DNA of 64,000 nt, from the NCBI RefSeq assembly GCF_024170465.1, contig NZ_JALJYF010000002.1, positions 372,001-436,000 on the forward strand, read 5' to 3'. Positions 53,339 to 63,593 of the stretch are shown here, in pieces (position 1 is the first letter of the stretch; every line of letters starts with the position of its first letter). The DNA comes from Natronospira proteinivora (GTDB taxonomy: Bacteria > Pseudomonadota > Gammaproteobacteria > Natronospirales > Natronospiraceae). The translations under genes and the position numbers were made by a program. The notes beneath the pieces are model-generated. The model ran no database searches and was not told the origin of the DNA. It saw nothing but the letters and a program-made list of their open reading frames with translations.

Positions 53339-55698
53339 AAACCCTTCACCGCAAACTGCTACGGGACCTGGGCCAGCTCAAGGGCCAGGTAGCCGCCATT
53401 GCCGTGGTCATCGCCGCCGGGGTGATGACTCTGATCCTGGCGGTGAGCAATCTGGAATCCATCCTGCTGAGCCAGGAACGCTTCTATGAGGAACAGCGTT
53501 TCGCCGATGTCTTCGCCGAGCTGACCCGGGCCCCGGAAGGGACCAGTGAACGGCTGCGGGATATTCCCGGGGTCAATCGGGTGGAGACCCGCATTCGGGC
53601 CGGTATTCGCCTGGAAGTCCCGGGCTATGCGGAACCGGTCCGTGGCCAGCTGCATTCCATCCCTGATGGCCGCCAGCCGGACATCAATGCCTTATATCTG
53701 CGTGAAGGCAATCTACCCGAATTCGGCCGCTCTGATCAGGTGGCCATCAGCGAACCCTTTGCCGAAGCCCATGGTCTGCGCGCCGGGGATCATCTCAACG
53801 CCATCATCAATGGCCGACTGGAACAGCTCACCGTCAGCGGCATTGCCCTGTCCCCGGAATGGGTTTACCAGATCGGCCCGGCTGACATCCTGCCGGACTA
53901 TGAACGCTTCGCCGTGCTGTGGATGAACCGCCGGGCGGTGGCCAATGCCTTTGATCTGGATGGTGCCTTCAATAGCGTGGTCCTGACCCTGCAGGCCGGG
54001 GCCGATGCCGCCCCCGTGATCGACGCGGTGGATCAGATACTGGCGCCTTACGGGGGTATCGGCGCCCATGACCGGGACGATCAAATGTCCCATCGCTTCC
54101 TGGAAGAAGAGATCGACCAGCTGCGGGTCATGGCGGTGATGCTGCCCACCATCTTTCTGGGGGTCTCGGCCTTTCTCCTGAGTGTGCTCATGGGCCGTAT
54201 CATCCGTACCCAGCGCCAGGCGGTGGCGGTACTCAAGGCCTTTGGCTATTCCAATCAAGACATGGCCATCCACTATGGCCTGTTAACCGGCATCGTGGTG
54301 ACCGTGGGGGCCCTGGCCGGTGTGCTGCTGGGTGGCTGGGCGGCAGACCACCTGATCCAGGTGTATCTGGAATACTTCCGTTTCCCGGAACTGGAAGTCC
54401 GCCTGCATCCCCGTTATATCGTCCTGGCGGTGGCCGTGGCCGGGGGGTCAGCGGCCGTCGGTACGTGGCGGGCGGTGAACCGGGCCGTGTCCCTCGCCCC
54501 GGCCGAGGCCATGCGTCCCCCCGCCCCGGAGACCTTCAAGCAGGGCTGGATTGAACGCTCACGCCTGGGCCAGCTGCTGGATCAAAGCAGCCGCATCATC
54601 CTGCGTAATCTGGCCCGCTATCGCTTCAAGGCCAGTCTCTCCGCTTTGGGCATTGGCCTGTCGGCCTCCCTGATGTTGGTGGGCAGCTTCCAGTTCGGCG
54701 CCGTGGACAAGCTCTTTGATACCCAATACCGCCTGGTGCAGAAATCCGATGTCATCCTGCATTTCACCGACCCCACCCCGGAACGTTCACTGGCAGAGCT
54801 ACGACACATCCCCGGCGTACAGTTCGCCGAAGGCTTTCGCAATGTCCCCGTGCGCCTGGTCAATGGCCGCCATGATTACCGCACCAGTATTCAGGGCATG
54901 GATGCCGAACCCCGTCTGCTGGGCCTGATCGACAAGCAGCACCGCCCCATCACCCTGCCCCCCGAGGGCCTGCTGCTTACCGATTTCCTGGCCGATCATC
55001 TGCATGTCCAACCCGGCGATAGCCTCACGGTGGAAATCATGGAGGGCCATCGCCGAACCCTGGAAGTGGAACTGGCCGGGGTGGTCTCCGAACCCCTGGG
55101 GGTGAGCGCCTATATGGAACGCCGGGCGCTAAACCGCCTGATGCGGGAAGGCCCGGCCATTTCCGGGGCCTGGTTGATGACCGATGAGGGGCAAAACGAT
55201 GCCCTGTTCGACGCCCTCTGGGATGTACCCCGAATCGCCGGCATCGGCCTGATCCGGGATGCCGAATCCCGCATCCGTGAATACATCGCCGACACGGTGC
55301 TGGTCACCATGGCCTTTCTGCTGCTGCTGGCCGGCTCCATCGCCTTTGCCGTGGTCTACAACAATGCCCGCATTGCCTTCGCCGAACGGGAACGAGAACT
55401 GGCCACCCTTAGAGTGCTGGGTTTCACCCGTGCCGAGGTCGCCTGGATTCTGATCGGCGAGATTGCCCTGATTACCCTGATCGCCATCCCCATTGGCTGG
55501 CTGTTGGGGACCGGCTTCGCCTTTGCGTTAAGCGAGGCCCTTGCCATGGACATGTTCCGCGTTCCCTTTGTTATTTCCGTCCAGACCTATGCCTTTTCCG
55601 CATTGGGTGTGATCGTGGCGACCATCCTGTCGCTGCTGTTGATCACCCGGCGGCTGTATCGTCTGGACATGGTCTCTGCCCTGAAAACCGTTGAGTGA
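53335..55698 (+). CDS. FtsX-family ABC transporter permease
   Basis: A 787-residue inner-membrane protein: TM1 at about 20-40, a large periplasmic domain, a TM block at about 265-385, a second TM at about 430-450 followed by another periplasmic domain, and a final TM block at about 655-775 ending [19 protein letters not shown]. This duplicated FtsX layout is that of mechanotransmission ABC systems, which export or extract lipids or peptides through the periplasm. The GTG start overlaps the ATPase stop. Confidence 0.92.
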   Translation: MKTLHRKLLRDLGQLKGQVAAIAVVIAAGVMTLILAVSNLESILLSQERFYEEQRFADVFAELTRAPEGTSERLRDIPGVNRVETRIRAGIRLEVPGYAEPVRGQLHSIPDGRQPDINALYLREGNLPEFGRSDQVAISEPFAEAHGLRAGDHLNAIINGRLEQLTVSGIALSPEWVYQIGPADILPDYERFAVLWMNRRAVANAFDLDGAFNSVVLTLQAGADAAPVIDAVDQILAPYGGIGAHDRDDQMSHRFLEEEIDQLRVMAVMLPTIFLGVSAFLLSVLMGRIIRTQRQAVAVLKAFGYSNQDMAIHYGLLTGIVVTVGALAGVLLGGWAADHLIQVYLEYFRFPELEVRLHPRYIVLAVAVAGGSAAVGTWRAVNRAVSLAPAEAMRPPAPETFKQGWIERSRLGQLLDQSSRIILRNLARYRFKASLSALGIGLSASLMLVGSFQFGAVDKLFDTQYRLVQKSDVILHFTDPTPERSLAELRHIPGVQFAEGFRNVPVRLVNGRHDYRTSIQGMDAEPRLLGLIDKQHRPITLPPEGLLLTDFLADHLHVQPGDSLTVEIMEGHRRTLEVELAGVVSEPLGVSAYMERRALNRLMREGPAISGAWLMTDEGQNDALFDALWDVPRIAGIGLIRDAESRIREYIADTVLVTMAFLLLLAGSIAFAVVYNNARIAFAERERELATLRVLGFTRAEVAWILIGEIALITLIAIPIGWLLGTGFAFALSEALAMDMFRVPFVISVQTYAFSALGVIVATILSLLLITRRLYRLDMVSALKTVE

Positions 55699-56897
55699 AC
55701 GACATGAGTACTCAGAAGAAAATCATTCTTGCACTGACGGGCCTTGCCTTGCTGGCCCTGCTGATCCTGGCCCTGATGCCGAGCCCCGTGCCGGTCTCCA
55801 CCAGCAGCGTGGAAGAAGGCCATTTCCAGGCCTGGGTGGAAGACGAAGGCCAGACCCGCCTGCGGGACCCCTACAATGTTTCCTCCCCCATCAATGCCTA
55901 TTTGAGACGGGTGGAGCTGGAACCGGGCGACACGGTGGAAGCAGGCGACCCCCTGTTTGAACTGGAGGCCCTGCCGGCCCCGGCCCTGGACCCCCGCGCC
56001 CGGGAACAGGCCCGGGAAGCGGTGTCCGCCGCCCGGGCCCGACTGGAATCGGCCGAGGCCGAGCTGGAATCCCGCCAAACCCGCCACCGCCAGGCCGAAT
56101 CCGAATACCAGCGCCTGCGCCAGCTGCATGAGCGGGATATGGTCGCCGCCGAGCGGGCCGAGCAGGCCCAAAGCGAGAGAGACGCGGCCCGTTCCACCGA
56201 GCGCAGCGCCCGCCATGCGGTGGAAGTGGCCCGTTTCGAACTAGAAGCGGCCCGCGCCAATCTGGAGATCGCCGACGGCGAACGGGCCCGCACCGACCAG
56301 CCCACCCTGGCCGTACGATCTCCCATCAGCGGCACCATTACCCGCCGCCATCGTTGCTGTGAGGGCCCTACCCAGGCCGGTGAGACCATCATGGAAATTG
56401 GTGATCTGGATACCCTGGAAGTGCAGGTGGATCTTCTGTCCATGGATGCGGTGCGAGTTCGCGCCGGCATGCGGGTGGAGATCGATCGCTGGGGGGGCGA
56501 CGATGCGCTGAAGGGGACGGTTCGGCGGGTGGAACCCGGCGGGTTCAAGCGGGTCTCCGCCCTGGGGGTGGATGAGCAGCGGGTGCCGGTGATGGTCACC
56601 ATCGACAGCCCCCGGGAGGACTGGGCCGAGCTGGGGGATGGTTATCGCATCGAGGCCCGCTTCATTCTCTGGGAAGGCGATGATGTCACCCACATCCCCA
56701 CCAGTGCCCTGTTCCGCCATCAGGACCAATGGCATGTCTTTGTGGTGGAAGAAGGCCGGGCCCGCCTGCGGGCGGTGGAAACCGGCCGGCGCTCCGGCCT
56801 GCGCACTCAGGTCACCGAGGGTCTGTCAGCCGGGGAGACTCTGATTACCCATCCCAGTGATCGGATTGAGGATGGTTCAAGGGTTCAGGTGAACTGA
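55695..56897 (+). CDS. Periplasmic adaptor (HlyD/membrane fusion protein family)
   Basis: A 400-residue adaptor with an N-terminal TM anchor (about 10-28). A lipoyl-like half (PYNVSSPINAYLRRVELEPG) precedes a long helical hairpin (about 95-195, many Ala/Glu/Arg), then the second lipoyl half (TLAVRSPISGTITRRH) and beta domains. It should connect the ABC permease to an outer-membrane channel, but no TolC-like gene is nearby. GTG at 55695 overlaps the permease stop; ATG at 55704 is an alternative start. Confidence 0.9.
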   Translation: MNDMSTQKKIILALTGLALLALLILALMPSPVPVSTSSVEEGHFQAWVEDEGQTRLRDPYNVSSPINAYLRRVELEPGDTVEAGDPLFELEALPAPALDPRAREQAREAVSAARARLESAEAELESRQTRHRQAESEYQRLRQLHERDMVAAERAEQAQSERDAARSTERSARHAVEVARFELEAARANLEIADGERARTDQPTLAVRSPISGTITRRHRCCEGPTQAGETIMEIGDLDTLEVQVDLLSMDAVRVRAGMRVEIDRWGGDDALKGTVRRVEPGGFKRVSALGVDEQRVPVMVTIDSPREDWAELGDGYRIEARFILWEGDDVTHIPTSALFRHQDQWHVFVVEEGRARLRAVETGRRSGLRTQVTEGLSAGETLITHPSDRIEDGSRVQVN

Positions 56898-56906
56898 GCT
56901 TGGGGA

Positions 56907-57031
56907 TCGCGGATGAATCCGCTCCTACGGCGTTGCGACCAGGCACCGTAGGAGCGAATTTATTCGCGATTGGACCGCGGCGGACACGATGGCTGCCCTG
57001 GGGGAAATCGCGGATGAATCCGCTCCTACGG
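56907..57031. repeat. Cluster of three REP copies between the ABC operon and lemA
   Basis: Copies at 56907-56930, 56946-56969 (inverted) and 57008-57031. The first two form a hairpin shortly after the adaptor stop and may end the operon transcript. Confidence 0.9.
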
Positions 57032-57129
57032 CATGGCAGCCGAAAGGGATGTCATTCCCGCTTGTTAAGGTATCCTTCCCCTTCTAAACTATCGCCGTTA
57101 TCTCATCACGGCACCCAAGGGGGAAAAAC

Positions 57130-57714
57130 GTGGAAACCTGGATCATAATCGGCATCATCGTGCTGGTGGTGTTGTTCACCATCATCACCTACAACGCGCT
57201 CATCGTTGCCCGTAACCGCTACAAGAACGCCTTTGCCCAGATCGACGTGCAGCTCACCCGTCGTTACGATCTGATCCCCAACCTGGTGGATACCGCCAAG
57301 CGTTACATGAAGCATGAACAGGAAACCCTGGAAGGGGTCACCAAGGCCCGTAACCAGGCTTCCGACATGCTGCAAAAGGCCAAGGCCGACCCCAGCGACC
57401 CCAGCGCCATGAAGGGCCTGGGCCAGGCCGAGCAGGGACTGTCCGGTGCCCTGGGCCGCTTGTTTGCCGTGTCCGAGAACTATCCCGATCTCAAGGCCAA
57501 CGAGAACATGAAGCAGCTCTCCGAAGAGCTGGTGAGCACCGAAAACCGAGTGGCCTATGCCCGTCAGCACTTCAATGACGCGGTCATGCAGTACAACAAC
57601 AAGCGCGAGGCCTTCCCCAACAACATGGTCGCCGGCATGTTCAACTTCAAATACGCCGAGATGCTGGACATCGAAGACCCGGCCAAGCGGGAAGCGGTGA
57701 AAGTCAATTTTTAG
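57130..57714 (+). CDS. lemA: LemA family protein
   Basis: A 194-residue protein with an N-terminal membrane anchor (IIIGIIVLVVLFTIITYNAL) and a helical domain containing the family motif QIDVQLTRRYDLIPNLVDTA. Further conserved stretches are FAVSENYPDLKANENMKQLS and RVAYARQHFNDAVMQYN. The role is unclear; LemA proteins often sit next to HtpX/M48 proteases, as here. The start GTG follows AAGGGGG. Confidence 0.93.
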   Translation: METWIIIGIIVLVVLFTIITYNALIVARNRYKNAFAQIDVQLTRRYDLIPNLVDTAKRYMKHEQETLEGVTKARNQASDMLQKAKADPSDPSAMKGLGQAEQGLSGALGRLFAVSENYPDLKANENMKQLSEELVSTENRVAYARQHFNDAVMQYNNKREAFPNNMVAGMFNFKYAEMLDIEDPAKREAVKVNF

Positions 57715-57874
57715 GCAGCTGGCGCTGCCAGCTTCAAGCCACAAGCTCCAAGCTACAAGCCAAAAGCAATGGCAAGCTGGTAGCGCGTTGGCCATAGCAG
57801 CCCGTGAATCATCCGAAGGCCCAAGGCAGTTAAGGCTGCCTTAAACCGGCTTGAAGCTTGTAGCTTGCAGCTCG
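57714..57874. repeat. AAGCTTGTAG-type repeat flanking the lemA/M48 gap
   Basis: Runs of CAAGCTACAAGC-like sequence (57735-57762) are mirrored by GAAGCTTGTAGCTTGCAGC (57851-57869), giving an imperfect inverted repeat across the gap. Confidence 0.55.
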
Positions 57875-57888
57875 ACAAAGGCGCAACC

Positions 57889-59835
57889 ATGAATTTTTTC
57901 GAACACCAGGACAAGGCCCGCAACCAGACCCGCAAGCTGGTGGTGCTGTTTACCCTGGCAGTACTGGCCATCATCGTAGCCATCAATCTGCTGGTGCTGG
58001 GGCTGTTTACCTATTCCGATACCGAGACCATGGTGGAACAGCCCAATATCCTGTCCCAGGAATTCTTGCTGGCCCACCTGGATGTGATTCTGCTGATTTC
58101 CTTCCTCACCGGCGGCCTGATTGGCCTGGCCAGTCTGTTCCGAACGGTGAAACTGCGTTCCGGCGGCAGTGTGGTGGCCCGCCAGCTCGGCGGCACGCCG
58201 GTGGACCCGGACACCAATGACCCCCTGAAACGCCGCCTGCGCAATGTGGTGGAAGAAGTGGCCATTGCCTCCGGGGTACCGGTGCCGGACATCTTCATTC
58301 TGGAAGAGGAAAGGGGCATCAATGCCTTTGCCGCCGGCTACTCCACCTCAGATGCGGCCATTGCCGTGACCCGGGGCACCCTGGAGACGCTCAACCGGGA
58401 GGAGCTCCAAGGTGTGGTGGCCCATGAATTCGCCCACATCCTCAATGGGGATATGCGCCTCAACATCCGTCTGATGGGCATTCTCTTTGGCATCCTGGCA
58501 CTCACCATCGTGGGCCGCATCCTGATGTATTCCAGCCGCGGTGGCGGCAACCGCAACGCGGGCGGGATTGTCTTTGCGGGCCTGGCCATCATGCTGATCG
58601 GCTACATCGGCGTGTTCTTCGGGCGCTGGATCAAGTCGGCGGTCTCCCGGCAACGGGAATACCTGGCCGATGCCTCCGCCGTGCAGTTCACCCGCCAACC
58701 CGAGGGCATCGGCGGGGCGCTGAAAAAGATTGCCGCTTCCCAGGCCGGTGCCAAGCTGGACGCCGACACCGAGGAAGTGGGCCATATGCTCTTCGCCAGC
58801 GGTTTTGCCAGCCGCATGATGGCCACCCATCCGCCCCTCATGGATCGCATCAAAGCGGTGGACCCCAGCTTCAAGGCCGAGGATCTGAAAAAGGTCCATG
58901 CCGAGATCCAGTCCCAGAAACAGGCCGAGCAGGCGGCGAAGGAAGAAGAAGCCACCAAGGCCAAGGAAAAACAGGAAGGACGCCGTCCGCCCGGCAAGAT
59001 CAACCGCATGATGGAGCCGGATAACCTCATCGAACAGATCGGCCAGCCCGGCCTGGGCCAGATCCTGGCCGCGGCCCTGCTGGCCGAGGCCATTCCCCGG
59101 CCCCTGGAACAGGCGGCCCACTCCCGGGACTGGGCCCGGGAGATCATTTGTGCCCTGCTGATTTCCTCGGATGCCGACGTTCGCAACCGGCAGCTGGACA
59201 GTATCGCTGAACATCTCGGCGCCGACAGCGAACGCCAGGTCCGCACCCTATTGGAAGCCGGCCAGAATCTGCAGGCCGAGCAGCGCCTGCCGCTGATGGA
59301 GATGGCCTATCCCCAGATCCGCCATCGCCCGCCGGCCGAGCTGGATGCCCTGCTGACGCTGGTGGACAAACTGGTGGCGGCCGACGGTGAGGTCAGTGCC
59401 TTTGAATATGCCCTGGCCCGTCTGCTGCGGGTACAGCTCAAGGATGCCCAGCGCCCGGACCGCTCCCGCCCGGGCGGCAACAAGCAACTGAAAAACCATG
59501 CCGGCCCGGTCAATGACCTGTTACGCATTCTGGCCCACCACGGTCATGAGGACGATGAGGCCGCCGTGGCGGCCCTGGAAGCGGGCATGAAGGAACTGGG
59601 TCTGACGGTGAGCGAAACTCACAGCCTGCGGGACAACTGGCATGAACGGATGGATCAGGCACTCATGACCCTGGACCGACTGCGCATGAAGGACAAGGGC
59701 CGCCTGGTCCGCGCCATGGTGACCGTAATCCAGCATGCCGGCGAAACCGTGGCCGCCGAGGCCGAGCTGATGCGCGCCATCTGCGCCTGCCTGCACGTGC
59801 CCCTGCCGCTGATGGAGCAGGATTCGGGGAGCTGA
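57889..59835 (+). CDS. HtpX-like M48 membrane protease with C-terminal TerB-like domain
   Basis: A 648-residue inner-membrane zinc protease. Two TM helices (about 20-42 and 65-85) precede the catalytic domain with HEFAHILNGD (HExxH) and a third ligand in SRQREYLADASAV; two more TM helices lie at about 190-240. Unlike E. coli HtpX (about 290 residues) it continues with a charged Lys/Glu linker and a helical domain of about 260 residues with TerB-like features (LVDKLVAADGEVSAFEYALA). The ATG at 57889 lies just after the repeat; the frame also opens at 57865. It probably acts with LemA in membrane protein quality control. Confidence 0.88.
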   Translation: MNFFEHQDKARNQTRKLVVLFTLAVLAIIVAINLLVLGLFTYSDTETMVEQPNILSQEFLLAHLDVILLISFLTGGLIGLASLFRTVKLRSGGSVVARQLGGTPVDPDTNDPLKRRLRNVVEEVAIASGVPVPDIFILEEERGINAFAAGYSTSDAAIAVTRGTLETLNREELQGVVAHEFAHILNGDMRLNIRLMGILFGILALTIVGRILMYSSRGGGNRNAGGIVFAGLAIMLIGYIGVFFGRWIKSAVSRQREYLADASAVQFTRQPEGIGGALKKIAASQAGAKLDADTEEVGHMLFASGFASRMMATHPPLMDRIKAVDPSFKAEDLKKVHAEIQSQKQAEQAAKEEEATKAKEKQEGRRPPGKINRMMEPDNLIEQIGQPGLGQILAAALLAEAIPRPLEQAAHSRDWAREIICALLISSDADVRNRQLDSIAEHLGADSERQVRTLLEAGQNLQAEQRLPLMEMAYPQIRHRPPAELDALLTLVDKLVAADGEVSAFEYALARLLRVQLKDAQRPDRSRPGGNKQLKNHAGPVNDLLRILAHHGHEDDEAAVAALEAGMKELGLTVSETHSLRDNWHERMDQALMTLDRLRMKDKGRLVRAMVTVIQHAGETVAAEAELMRAICACLHVPLPLMEQDSGS

Positions 59836-59913
59836 TCGCGAATCAATCCGCGATCCAAACCAGAGCCCTCTACCTCCGCCGCAGCCCCATCGCGAATGAA
59901 TTCGCTCCTACGG
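59836..59913. repeat. Partial and full REP copies upstream of coaBC
   Basis: A short palindrome TCGCGAATCAATCCGCGA (59836-59853) directly at the protease stop and a full copy at 59890-59913. Confidence 0.8.
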
Positions 59914-59996
59914 GGTGGGTCATCGGCCCTTGTGCAATCGCAATTCCCTGACCTCACCGCTACAATTCACCCTCCAAACGCCAAACCGAGAACGCA

Positions 59997-61208
59997 ATGG
60001 GCGATTTAAACGGCAAAAACATCCTCCTGGGCGTCACCGGTGGCATTGCCGCCTACAAGGCGCCGGACCTGGTGCGGCGGCTACGGGAACGCGGCGCCAC
60101 CGTGCAAGTGGTCATGACCGCCGGCGCGGAGGCCTTTGTCACCCCCATGACCTTCCAGGCGGTCAGCCACCGCCCGGTGCGGACCCATCTCTGGGACCGG
60201 GAAGCCGAGATGGCCATGGGCCATATCGAACTGGCTCGCTGGGCGGACCGCATCGTCATTGCGCCGGCCACGGCCGATTTCATGGCCCGCTTGGCCCATG
60301 GCCTGGCCGATGATCTTCTGAGCACGCTGTGTCTGGCCTCGGAAGCACCCATCACCTTCTGCCCGGCCATGAACCCGGTGATGTGGGCCCATCCAGCCAC
60401 CCGCACCAATCTCGCCACCCTGGAATCCCGGGGCGCGGCCTTCATCGGCCCGGCGGACGGGCCCATGGCCGAGAACGAGTCCGGGCCCGGGCGTCTGGTG
60501 GAACCGGAGGAGATTGCTAGGCAATTGGACGGATCCGGTGAAGGCCCCCTGTCCGGCAAGACCGTGCTGATCACCGCCGGGCCCACCCGGGAAGCAGTGG
60601 ACCCGGTGCGTTATCTCAGCAACCGCAGCTCCGGGCGCATGGGTTTTGCCGTGGCTGAAGCCGCCGCCCGCGCCGGGGCCCAAGTGAAGTTGGTCACCGG
60701 GCCGGTGCATCTGCCCACCCCGGCCGGGGTGGAACGGGTGGATGTGGAAACCGCCGAAGAAATGCGCCAGGCGGTGACCGACCGGGCCGCCTCCGCCGAT
60801 GTCTTCATCGCCGCTGCGGCCGTCGCCGATTATCGAGTACCGCGCATCGCCGAGCACAAGCTCAAAAAAGACACCGACGGCGAGCTGCATGAAATCCCCC
60901 TGGAGCGTAATCCCGACATCCTCGCTGAAGTGGCGGCCATGACCGACAAGCGCCCCTTCAGCGTGGGCTTTGCCGCCGAAACCCGGGACCTGGAAAAACA
61001 CGCCCGCAAGAAACTCGAGCGCAAGAAGCTGGATCTGATCGCCGCCAACCTGGTGGGCCGGGATCGGGGCTTTGACCGGGAAGAAAATGAACTGCTGCTA
61101 CTGGATCAACAGGGCAGCCAGGCCCTGGGCGCCGGCAGCAAGCGGGCGCTGGCGGGCAAGCTGATTGCGGAGATCGCGGCGCGATTAGACGGCGAGGCAT
61201 CTTCCTAG
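59997..61208 (+). CDS. coaBC: Bifunctional phosphopantothenoylcysteine decarboxylase/synthase
   Basis: A 403-residue cytoplasmic enzyme making 4'-phosphopantetheine for coenzyme A. The N-terminal flavoprotein half has LLGVTGGIAAYKAPDLVRRL and PAMNPVMWAHPATRTNL (the PxMNxxMW motif). The C-terminal synthase half has VLITAGPTREAVDPVRYLSN and VADYRVPRIAEHKLKK. The length matches E. coli Dfp. The order coaBC-dut is typical for Gammaproteobacteria. Confidence 0.97.
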   Translation: MGDLNGKNILLGVTGGIAAYKAPDLVRRLRERGATVQVVMTAGAEAFVTPMTFQAVSHRPVRTHLWDREAEMAMGHIELARWADRIVIAPATADFMARLAHGLADDLLSTLCLASEAPITFCPAMNPVMWAHPATRTNLATLESRGAAFIGPADGPMAENESGPGRLVEPEEIARQLDGSGEGPLSGKTVLITAGPTREAVDPVRYLSNRSSGRMGFAVAEAAARAGAQVKLVTGPVHLPTPAGVERVDVETAEEMRQAVTDRAASADVFIAAAAVADYRVPRIAEHKLKKDTDGELHEIPLERNPDILAEVAAMTDKRPFSVGFAAETRDLEKHARKKLERKKLDLIAANLVGRDRGFDREENELLLLDQQGSQALGAGSKRALAGKLIAEIAARLDGEASS

Positions 61209-61220
61209 GTTTGAAAAGCA

Positions 61221-61262
61221 GAACACGAAGGACACGAAGAAAGGCAGAAGGGCACGAAGGGA
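61221..61262. repeat. ACGAAGGACACGAAGAAAGG-type repeat, copy 1
   Basis: GAACACGAAGGACACGAAGA and the following AAGGCAGAAGG recur almost exactly at 62074-62104. Confidence 0.7.
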
Positions 61263-61292
61263 GTTAGGTGAGGCCGTCGCACCCAGCCATCC

Positions 61293-61316
61293 CCGTAGGA
61301 GCGAATTTATTCGCGA
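61293..61316. repeat. REP copy
   Basis: CCGTAGGAGCGAATTTATTC followed by GCGA, single copy in the coaBC-dut gap. Confidence 0.85.
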
Positions 61317-61333
61317 TGGGTTCCCCCCCTATC

Positions 61334-61372
61334 AGCTCCGTGTCCTCCGTGGTTCTCCGTGATCTCCGTGTT
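61334..61372. repeat. CTCCGTG-type repeat
   Basis: Four copies of CTCCGTG (or TCCGTG) in 39 bp, the same motif as in 35364-35470. Confidence 0.65.
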
Positions 61373-61408
61373 CCAACAAACAAACCCTCTATACACACCG
61401 AGAGCCAA

Positions 61409-61465
61409 TCGCGGATAAATCCGCTCCTACGGCCCTCTCATCCGTAGGAGCGGATTTATCCGCGA
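61409..61465. repeat. REP pair (inverted) upstream of dut
   Basis: Copies at 61409-61432 and 61442-61465 are perfect inverted repeats with a 9-bp loop, ending 25 bp before the dut start. Confidence 0.92.
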
Positions 61466-61490
61466 TCAACAAAACCAAATTGGAGATTCC

Positions 61491-61946
61491 ATGCAAAAGA
61501 TTCAGCTCAAGATCCTCGACGAGCGCCTGGGCCAGGAATTCGAACTGCCTCACTACGCCACCGACGGCTCGGCGGGGATGGATGTTCGGGCCTGCCTGGA
61601 CCAGGCCCTGACGCTGAAACCCGGCCAGACCGAACTGATCCCCAGCGGCTTCGCCATCCATATCGGCGACCCCAGCCTGGCGGCGGTGCTGCTGCCCCGC
61701 TCGGGTCTGGGTCACAAGCACGGCATCGTGCTGGGCAATCTCACCGGCCTGATCGATTCCGATTACCAGGGCCAGGTCTTCGTCTCGGTCTGGAACCGGG
61801 GGCAGGCCGAATTCACCATCGAGCCGGGGGATCGCATGGCCCAGCTGGTCTTCGTGCCGGTGGTGCAGGCCGAGTTCGATGTGGTGGAGGATTTCCAGAA
61901 AAGCCGGCGGGGCGGCGGTGGTTTCGGGCATTCCGGGCGGCGGTAA
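61491..61946 (+). CDS. dut: Deoxyuridine 5'-triphosphate nucleotidohydrolase
   Basis: A 151-residue trimeric-type dUTPase that converts dUTP to dUMP and keeps uracil out of DNA. The five motifs are present: [42 protein letters not shown] and the C-terminal [10 protein letters not shown]. The length is as in E. coli (about 151). Confidence 0.97.
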   Translation: MQKIQLKILDERLGQEFELPHYATDGSAGMDVRACLDQALTLKPGQTELIPSGFAIHIGDPSLAAVLLPRSGLGHKHGIVLGNLTGLIDSDYQGQVFVSVWNRGQAEFTIEPGDRMAQLVFVPVVQAEFDVVEDFQKSRRGGGGFGHSGRR

Positions 61947-61957
61947 TCACCCCCGAA

Positions 61958-62019
61958 TCGCGGATGAATCCGCTCCTACGGTAAGACCTCCATCGCCGTA
62001 GGAGCGGATTCATCCGCGA
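61958..62019. repeat. REP pair (inverted) downstream of dut
   Basis: Copies at 61958-61981 and 61996-62019, inverted, 11 bp past the dut stop codon. They could serve as its transcription or mRNA-stability boundary. Confidence 0.92.
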
Positions 62020-62073
62020 TTGATCTCCGGGGGCCGCAGCAGCTCGCTAGGGCTGACCGCAGCATTCAAAATC

Positions 62074-62104
62074 GAACACGAAGGACACGAAGAAAGGCAG
62101 AAGG
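62074..62104. repeat. ACGAAGGACACGAAGAAAGG-type repeat, copy 2
   Basis: Near-exact second copy of the sequence at 61221; the two flank the dut gene. Confidence 0.7.
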
Positions 62105-62132
62105 GGTGGGGTTGGGTTTTGTCGCGGACCAA

Positions 62133-62154
62133 TCGCGGAGGAATCCGCTCCTAC
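62133..62154. repeat. REP copy, degenerate
   Basis: TCGCGGAGGAATCCGCTCCT followed by AC: one mismatch in the loop and a truncated end. Confidence 0.75.
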
Positions 62155-62243
62155 ACCCCACCCTTCTGTGGGAGAGACATTCTTAACCGTCGACCCTGGA
62201 AAGGGCCTCCCACAGCCCATAAGCAAGGCCCTAACGCGAGGCC

Positions 62244-62861
62244 CTAGCGCCCTTCCGCCTGCAGCTCGGTAAACCGCTCAATGTCATTTTCGAAACGATC
62301 ACGAACCTGCTGCAGCTGCTCTTCCAGATCCATCAGCTGCTGCTGGCGATCAACAATCTGGTTGGCCAGGTTCTCGTAACGCTCTTCCAGATATTCCGGC
62401 GGGTCCTCATCGCGGCCTTCGTAGTTGTCCAGGCGACTTTCCACCGATTCCAGATCATCCTCCAGGCTCTCCAGATTGGAGGCCGTCAGACGGACCTGTG
62501 AGCGCAGGCCGTCCACCCGGTCATCCCGCACCCGCTCAATCTCACCCACCGAGGCATACAGGCTCAGCAGACGGCGATCCCGTTCAGCCTGGAGCTGGGC
62601 GACCCGATCGGCTTCGGCTGCCAGTTCTTCCTGATGACGAAGCTCTTCGCGCTCTTCCTCGGTCAAGGCCCGGTCGGTGCGTTCAATCTCAAGCCCGTCC
62701 CGCAAGGTGCGCTGCTCCTGGTCCCGGTATTCGGGGGGAATGGAATCCCCGTAATGCACATTGCCGTCTTCATCCGTCCAGCTGTAGGCCTGACCGGATG
62801 CCGACAACGGCAGGGCAGCCACCAGGGCGGCCACCGCGATAATCACCGAAAACTGTCTCAT
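62244..62861 (-). CDS. DUF4124-type periplasmic coiled-coil protein
   Basis: A 205-residue exported protein (signal peptide about 1-24). The DUF4124 signature YSWTDEDGNVHYGDSIPPEY follows at about 26-45. The remaining 150 residues are a charged coiled coil rich in Glu, Arg and Gln. DUF4124 proteins are common in Gammaproteobacteria and their function is not established. It is convergent with dut and divergent from nothing closer than pyrE, which is on the same strand 87 bp upstream. Confidence 0.8.
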   Translation of the reverse strand: MRQFSVIIAVAALVAALPLSASGQAYSWTDEDGNVHYGDSIPPEYRDQEQRTLRDGLEIERTDRALTEEEREELRHQEELAAEADRVAQLQAERDRRLLSLYASVGEIERVRDDRVDGLRSQVRLTASNLESLEDDLESVESRLDNYEGRDEDPPEYLEERYENLANQIVDRQQQLMDLEEQLQQVRDRFENDIERFTELQAEGR

Positions 62862-62948
62862 GGTTGATTCACCTCCATGGACGCGAGCTTATGGGAAGCT
62901 CAAAAGAAGCCATATACCCCGAATTCTAGCACTCTGTGGGACCAGAAC

Positions 62949-63593
62949 TCAGCGGACACCGTACTGTTCCCGATAGGCACGAATCGATTCACGATGAACG
63001 GCCCACTCGCCGGTCTCCGGCAGCCAGTCCAGCAGGTCCTGAAGGGTCACAATGGAGGCCACCTTCAAGCCATAGGCCTGCTCGGCCTGCTGGATGGCGG
63101 AGCTGCCGTCCGGGCCGGTCTCCTGCCGGTCCAGGGCGATCACCACCCCCACCGGCGCGGCCCCCGCCTCGCGGATGATATCCACCGATTCGCGAATGGC
63201 GGTGCCGGCGGTGATCACGTCATCCACGATCAGGACCCGGCCTTGCAGTGGTGCACCCACCAGATTGCCGCCTTCGCCGTGGTCCTTGGCTTCCTTGCGG
63301 TTAAAGCAATAGGGCACATCCCGGTCGTGCTCGGCGGCCAGGGCGGCGGCGGTGACCGTGGCCAGGGGGATACCCTTGTAAGCCGGGCCGAAGATCATGT
63401 CGAAGTCGATACCGGCTTCCACCACTGCGCGGGCGTAGAAACGGCCCAGCTGGTGCAGGGCCGAGCCCGTGTTGAACAGGCCGGCATTGAAGAAATAGGG
63501 GCTCACCCGCCCGGATTTCAGGGTGAACTCGCCAAAGCGCAGCACATCCCGGTCATGGGCAAATTGCAGGAAATCGGATTTGTAGTTGGACAT
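62949..63593 (-). CDS. pyrE: Orotate phosphoribosyltransferase
   Basis: A 214-residue cytoplasmic enzyme joining orotate and PRPP to form OMP in pyrimidine synthesis. The PRPP-binding motif [17 protein letters not shown] and the catalytic loop [12 protein letters not shown] (Lys, Asp, His) are intact. The length matches E. coli PyrE (213). The ATG at 63593 starts [11 protein letters not shown]; the frame is open further upstream but without homology-like sequence. Confidence 0.97.
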   Translation of the reverse strand: MSNYKSDFLQFAHDRDVLRFGEFTLKSGRVSPYFFNAGLFNTGSALHQLGRFYARAVVEAGIDFDMIFGPAYKGIPLATVTAAALAAEHDRDVPYCFNRKEAKDHGEGGNLVGAPLQGRVLIVDDVITAGTAIRESVDIIREAGAAPVGVVIALDRQETGPDGSSAIQQAEQAYGLKVASIVTLQDLLDWLPETGEWAVHRESIRAYREQYGVR

